Assembly: GCA_964019415.1 (NCBI GenBank)
Contig: OZ025869.1
Coordinates: forward strand, 3,908,765-3,972,764
DNA from: Ianthella basta
Lineage: Eukaryota; Porifera; Demospongiae; Verongiida; Ianthellidae
Direction: 5' to 3'
Length of the DNA stretch: 64,000 nt
This document shows, piece after piece, positions 59,620-64,000 of the stretch (the stretch's first letter is position 1; each line of letters begins with the position of its first letter). A program made the position numbers and the translations under genes. The notes beneath the pieces are model-generated. The model was not told where the DNA came from. It was given only the letters and a program-made list of their open reading frames with translations, and searched no databases.

Positions 59620-60057
59620 ATGACTGCCAAAGGAGCCCTGCTTGTGATACTGTCATTGACAGTGGCCTGTATTCATGTCTCAGCCCATGCACACTGGACC
59701 CCAGTGAGAAAGCTGCATCTTGGCAGTGTAAATCTGCGGACAACAAAACCTTATGCATTTCATATCCCATCCTGGAAGGTTCCAGCCAGTGCCAAAGAAG
59801 TTTTGCTGTTTGTTGATGCCCAGTGGGGAAGATCAAGCCCAGACCGATCAAGCCACATTGAAATTTATACCAGACACCATGGTGTTCACTATTCCAAGTA
59901 CATTTCCATGCACACATACCACCAGGAAGCCTGGTCTACCAACTCTGACAACTTCTGGCTGCCTACGTTTACAAGGAGTGAGACTGTCTATGTGAAGACA
60001 CCCCACATACACACTGGAAATTTGGGCATCACCATTGACGTTATTGGATATTGTTAA
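59620..60057 (+). CDS. Small secreted protein, 145 aa, intact
   Basis: Single-exon gene. Residues 1-23 are a typical signal peptide (MTAKGALLVILSLTVACIHV, then SAHA). The mature part of about 122 residues is rich in alternating hydrophobic and polar stretches (KEVLLFVDAQWG, HIEIYTRHHGVHYSKY, NFWLPTFTRSETVYVKTP, LGITIDVIGYC), suggesting a compact beta-sheet domain. There is a single Cys at the very C-terminus, so no internal disulphide. I do not recognise the family. The first Met after the TATA box opens the signal peptide, which fixes the start. The gene lies alone between a MITE fragment upstream and noncoding sequence downstream. No clear polyadenylation signal is visible. The open frame, promoter and signal peptide together make this the most credible active gene of the window. 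Confidence 0.75.
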   Translation: MTAKGALLVILSLTVACIHVSAHAHWTPVRKLHLGSVNLRTTKPYAFHIPSWKVPASAKEVLLFVDAQWGRSSPDRSSHIEIYTRHHGVHYSKYISMHTYHQEAWSTNSDNFWLPTFTRSETVYVKTPHIHTGNLGITIDVIGYC

Positions 60058-61663
60058 CTGCATTCTGATTACTTTGTAACCTCACTCTAGATAACATGCT
60101 TAGGTCTCTGACAAGCTGTAATAGCTTTCATATTTGACACATGTATATGGCTGTCAATAGTTAATTATGGCTTGTGTGTGCTATTGTAACTAATCAACAT
60201 CATTTTCTATACTTATCTTTTGTAGCTGGTTTTGTAGTGGTTATTATCATCATTTGTCTCATTAATAAGTGAACCCAATTTGCAATGCCATGAACAGAAG
60301 CACTCAGTTTTGCATGACGGTAACATTGGGGCAATCTTCAGCATGCTACAGTATATGTATAGCTGGCAGGTATATGTGACACTGTTTAGTGTCTAGATGG
60401 GTGATACCCATTTAAAGTAGCTATAACTACTAGACTAAGTAGCTATGATGGCAGAATTCCTGTCTTATAACTATACCTGCTTGGAGTGCCTTTCCTTGTT
60501 TGGTGACGCAAAAGCCATCTGCAATGTTCGCATGACAAGTGGCGCACTGCGCCCCCGCACAATTAAAGGGATTGCGTAACCGCGACCTACCTCCATTACG
60601 TAATCCTTATACTGCGCACTGCCCTAACTTAAGGTACAGTGCGAACATGTATTGACCAAACTCCAAAACTGCCCAGTTCAACTGTCAAGGTCAGACAGTG
60701 TTTACATCATAGTTTGCAGTCTCTGGAAATGAATATTCTGCCTGGTGTGCGACAACTCGATCAAAGAAGCACCACCACACACTGTGTTACTATCCATCAA
60801 GTTACAATGCTGACCTTGCATGATGCACAATGTCATGATAATGAATCTTCACGAATCTCACGCATATATATATATATATGCATGCATGCCAGCAATCTAG
60901 CTGCTTTGTATGGTCTTCCAAAATTAAATCCAGAATCAGCAAGCAAGAAAAATGCTGGACCCTTGCAGTTTCTGCATGGTGAGCAACCAGTTTGCAATGG
61001 AGGAAGTGGGTCGGGTCTGCTATTAGTCCTATAGCTAGGAAAGAATAAAAGTTTTCTACAAAAACTACTAAAGACGTAGGGCTGGCATAAAAAGTACAGA
61101 AACAAGGACAGGCTACTACACAGTGGAACATTCACTATTGTCCCTACATGCAAGAGTGTAGTAGTAGCCTATCCTTGTTTCTGTGAAGGGTAGAATTAGT
61201 ACATAGGATACGGATGTGGTGAATTGGGAGTTAGCGTTGGGATGTGGTCGCAAGCTATTATAGCTTAGGGATGTTGTAGGTTAGGGGATACATATGTTAG
61301 TAAGGGGTACGTGTGCATTGTAAGGAAGATGCTGTTGGCAAAGGGTGTAGAGTTAGGTGAAGAGTTATGACATGCTAGGTAAAAGAGCAATGTGAGAGGT
61401 ATAGAACACTTACAGATCCCAGGGATCCTGTTACTGCTGTAGTGCTGAAAAGCACTGTTTTCACCACATGGCAGCAAAGAATAGCACCTACCTAGGGCAT
61501 GGAGGATGAATTCCTGAATGCCTGTTGATACCATGACACTCGGAGAACTTGACAAAGCCTTGAGAAATTTTCTAGGATCACCCATGGTCAATTTGCAGTA
61601 TGCTCGGAAATGATTTCCATGGCAATTGAATTAACCAATGGGCACCGGTGCGCAAAATTGGTG
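60058..61663. other. 3' flank and unit end, no clear gene (unit 2)
   Basis: Counterpart of 30956-31832 and 33823-34613 with the foldback element missing (empty (AT)n at 60866-60879). Weak exon candidates as in unit 1 (61591-61496 minus; 60890-61035 plus). Confidence 0.4.
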
Positions 61664-62602
61664 CTTACTTATTCCGCTTATTAATCTTCATGGCAATATA
61701 AGTGTTTCCAGAGATGGACAGACGACGTGCAGAATTGCTGAAGAACCTTACCAGAACAGCTACGGCTTTTTTGCACGGGCTCTAACCATCTGTTGCCATA
61801 ATATTATAGGTCCAACTTCTCATTAGCGCAAGGGGGCAGAACAGCAGTGCTTTCCTGCCACGCCCGATAATGAGTGAGAAGTTATCTTCCGCCCGCTAGC
61901 GACAACGGAAAGTTATGTCTATATACCCACCTGGCTAGTGCTGTGAACGTTGAAATTAACTTAAAGTGCAGTTTATTATATTTCAGGTAGTGTTTGCAGT
62001 GACAGTGGCAGTGACCATGTGTTGGCTGCCTGTATCTAATGTGCCACTGGTGAGTATTACACTGTGTATCTTAATTAGGAAACACTATACAAATAGCAAA
62101 CTACAAGGCAATACAAGGATATGTATACGTGCACTGTAGGTAATCGTGCTACTCATAGCAGCCATTTGGGAAAGGTTTAGAGCAATGAAGACAAAGACTG
62201 TGAACTGGAGAGGGTGGTATGTTGTGACATAGGCAAAATGTAACCTCTCCATCTCTCCGGAGACAGATGCTGCAGAGGGAGAGATATAGGACAAGAGCAT
62301 GCAGTGCTCTCTTCCCCCACCCACGGTTGCTCTTCTCCCCCCTATGCCCATGATGACACCAGGGAGACAGTTGTTTAACCTGTAACCTGTTTACCCATCA
62401 GTAGGTAGCATGAACATGTATAACTACAAACATTTAAAAACATGTTTAACAATAAACACTTAAGATGACATGCATGATCAAGGTTCATTCAACAACATCT
62501 CAAAGTAATGTATAGTCATTAAGTATTCAATATCATGTACTACTACTATAAGTTGTCCACTGTCAATGTAATATACCACTTAAATATGGAAAAACACACA
62601 TT

Positions 62603-62958
62603 GGTATTACAGTTGGTTGGGAGTCCCAAAAGGCCCTATTGAGCTGGCAATCAGTGATTCCCTTCCCCCTAACATCCTACAAAGATGGAAAGCCACAGAC
62701 AGCTGTTTCGCCCTGATTGGGGCTCATCAGTGTGGCGTACTGATGGCAGTAGGATGAATGCCACCTCCATATGTATACACATGGAAGCAGCATAAACTTA
62801 GGGGGAAGCCTCAGCCAGAAGACGGCTAAAGTTGGGGCTGTTCATCTTTGTAGGATGTTAGGGGGAAGGGAATCACTGGTTGCCAACTCAGTAGGGCCTT
62901 TGGGCCTCCCAACCAACTGTACCACCAATACTAGTGTAGTTGGTTGGTGGTGTAAACC
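62603..62958. repeat. Hammerhead-bearing inverted-repeat element (unit 3)
   Basis: Third copy of 11360-11715. Confidence 0.75.
62692..62736 (-). ncRNA. Type I hammerhead ribozyme motif (unit 3)
   Basis: Identical to the unit 1 motif at every core and stem position. Confidence 0.8.
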
Positions 62959-62999
62959 CAGTGATCCTTCAAGCAACAAATCTAAAACATACTAGCAAA

Positions 63000-63273
63000 G
63001 CACCCAGAGTTTCTTTGTACAGAATGATGTCACCTGGTGGAAATGCCCAGCTGAGAGCCCTGACCTGAATCCTATTAGATAAGGTTTGGGGATCCATGAA
63101 GATTCTTCTCTGTGACAAATACAAGTGAGGAGCAGCTGAAGGAAGGTATCAGATAGTATTGGAGCAATTTCACTTCAGACATGTGCACCCATTAATTGTA
63201 TTCAAAGGGACACCGGTGCATCAGGATGCTACAGAACCATCCATTGTACTGTTTGCTGATGTACATGTCACTA
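63000..63273 (+). mobile_element. Tc1/mariner remnant (unit 3)
   Basis: Third copy of 11757-12030. Confidence 0.6.
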
Positions 63274-64000
63274 TTTTCAACTTGCGCTGCATGATTACAT
63301 TACTTCACTAATTATGACTTCACTGGGTGACACTTGACCTGCTGCTGCTCACCACAGATGTTTGGATAGAGGAGAGGACCATAGACGCTCTTCACTGTAT
63401 GCAACATAGAGACTAAAACAGCAAATGCCAAATTACATCCATGCCTGAAAGCAAGCCTTGCAATCACAGTTAAACTAATACTGAAAATCATGCTATGGCA
63501 AAAATCAGTACCTAGAACTCCTGCACCGCTTGTGACAGTCGGAGAAGAGAAGAACAGCTGAAGAAGTACTAAATTCAGAGCAAGACTGCACGAGTGAAAT
63601 GACAAAAAGCTGCAAGGTAGCCAGAATACTGCCAATCACCATGTTTATGAGTGACCCTATTGTTGTACTATCACTAACAGTGTGTTAAAGAAGCTGACCA
63701 TGCAACAAGTCCAGTAAGTACACCTAGTTACGATAAGTTACCACTTGCACAGTGTACTGGTTAATGATAAGTTACCACATGCACTGGTTAATGATAAGTT
63801 ACCACATGCACAGTGTACATAGTGAAATCAGTCTAAGGACGCCGCTAAACACGATGGGAAGCAATAAGGCTTGGGTATGGTTGCTATGTCAACCTAACTA
63901 TTGAGCAAGCCAAGAAAGAAGTGAACTGCCCTAACTAATATTCAAGTCACCTTGTTGTAAAGGAACATCAGAAATGAAGTACATGTCACAGTACTCAGTG
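63274..64000. other. No clear gene (unit 3)
   Basis: Counterpart of the first part of 12031-13305, ending at the window edge. Confidence 0.4.

Larger units (their letters stand above)
61664..64000. repeat. Tandem array unit 3, first 2.3 kb
   Basis: Third copy, cut by the window end. It matches the start of units 1 and 2 and contains the hammerhead repeat and the mariner remnant. Confidence 0.95.

Overview
This is a repeat-rich stretch of a multicellular animal genome, most likely a demosponge. That assignment is an inference from the intron-exon style of the gene pieces, from relics that resemble families I associate with sponges and cnidarians (OTU-CRCG proteins, RecQ-like helicases, a HECT-ligase-associated domain), and from the many (CA)n tracts. 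No bacterial operon, rRNA cluster or CRISPR is present.

The dominant structure is a direct tandem array of a 24-27 kb unit. Unit 1 is 10418-34613, unit 2 is 34614-61663, and unit 3 starts at 61664 and runs off the window. Units are near-identical by eye in single bases but differ by many presence/absence indels. Unit 1 alone has a 2 kb foldback element, a poly-A retroposon, a 587 bp insertion with a heptamer tail and an inverted 120 bp duplication. Unit 2 alone has a 6.26 kb block with a RecQ-helicase pseudogene and a terminal-inverted-repeat element. Unit 3 mixes the variants of units 1 and 2. The main alternative is that alternative haplotypes were joined in the assembly; a third, mosaic copy argues against a simple two-haplotype explanation.

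The left flank (1-10417) holds a foldback repeat with a hammerhead-like core, a LINE fragment, a two-exon member of a HECT-associated family, an OTU-protease transposon relic, a tRNA-like SINE head, and a PIF/Harbinger relic cut by the array edge.

Each unit carries, in order: a repeat with a well-formed hammerhead ribozyme motif (three copies in the window), a Tc1/mariner remnant, a SET-domain pseudogene, a Cys-motif exon, an OTU transposon relic, a 375 bp MITE, (GT)n tracts, several exon-like pieces of unrecognised genes including one with a ParB-like motif, a 5'-truncated LINE with reverse transcriptase, a Helitron N-terminal fragment, and a small secreted-protein gene with a clear TATA/CRE promoter. 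That last gene is the best candidate for a functional gene: it is complete in unit 2 (145 aa) and truncated by one stop in unit 1. Most other coding matter is decayed.
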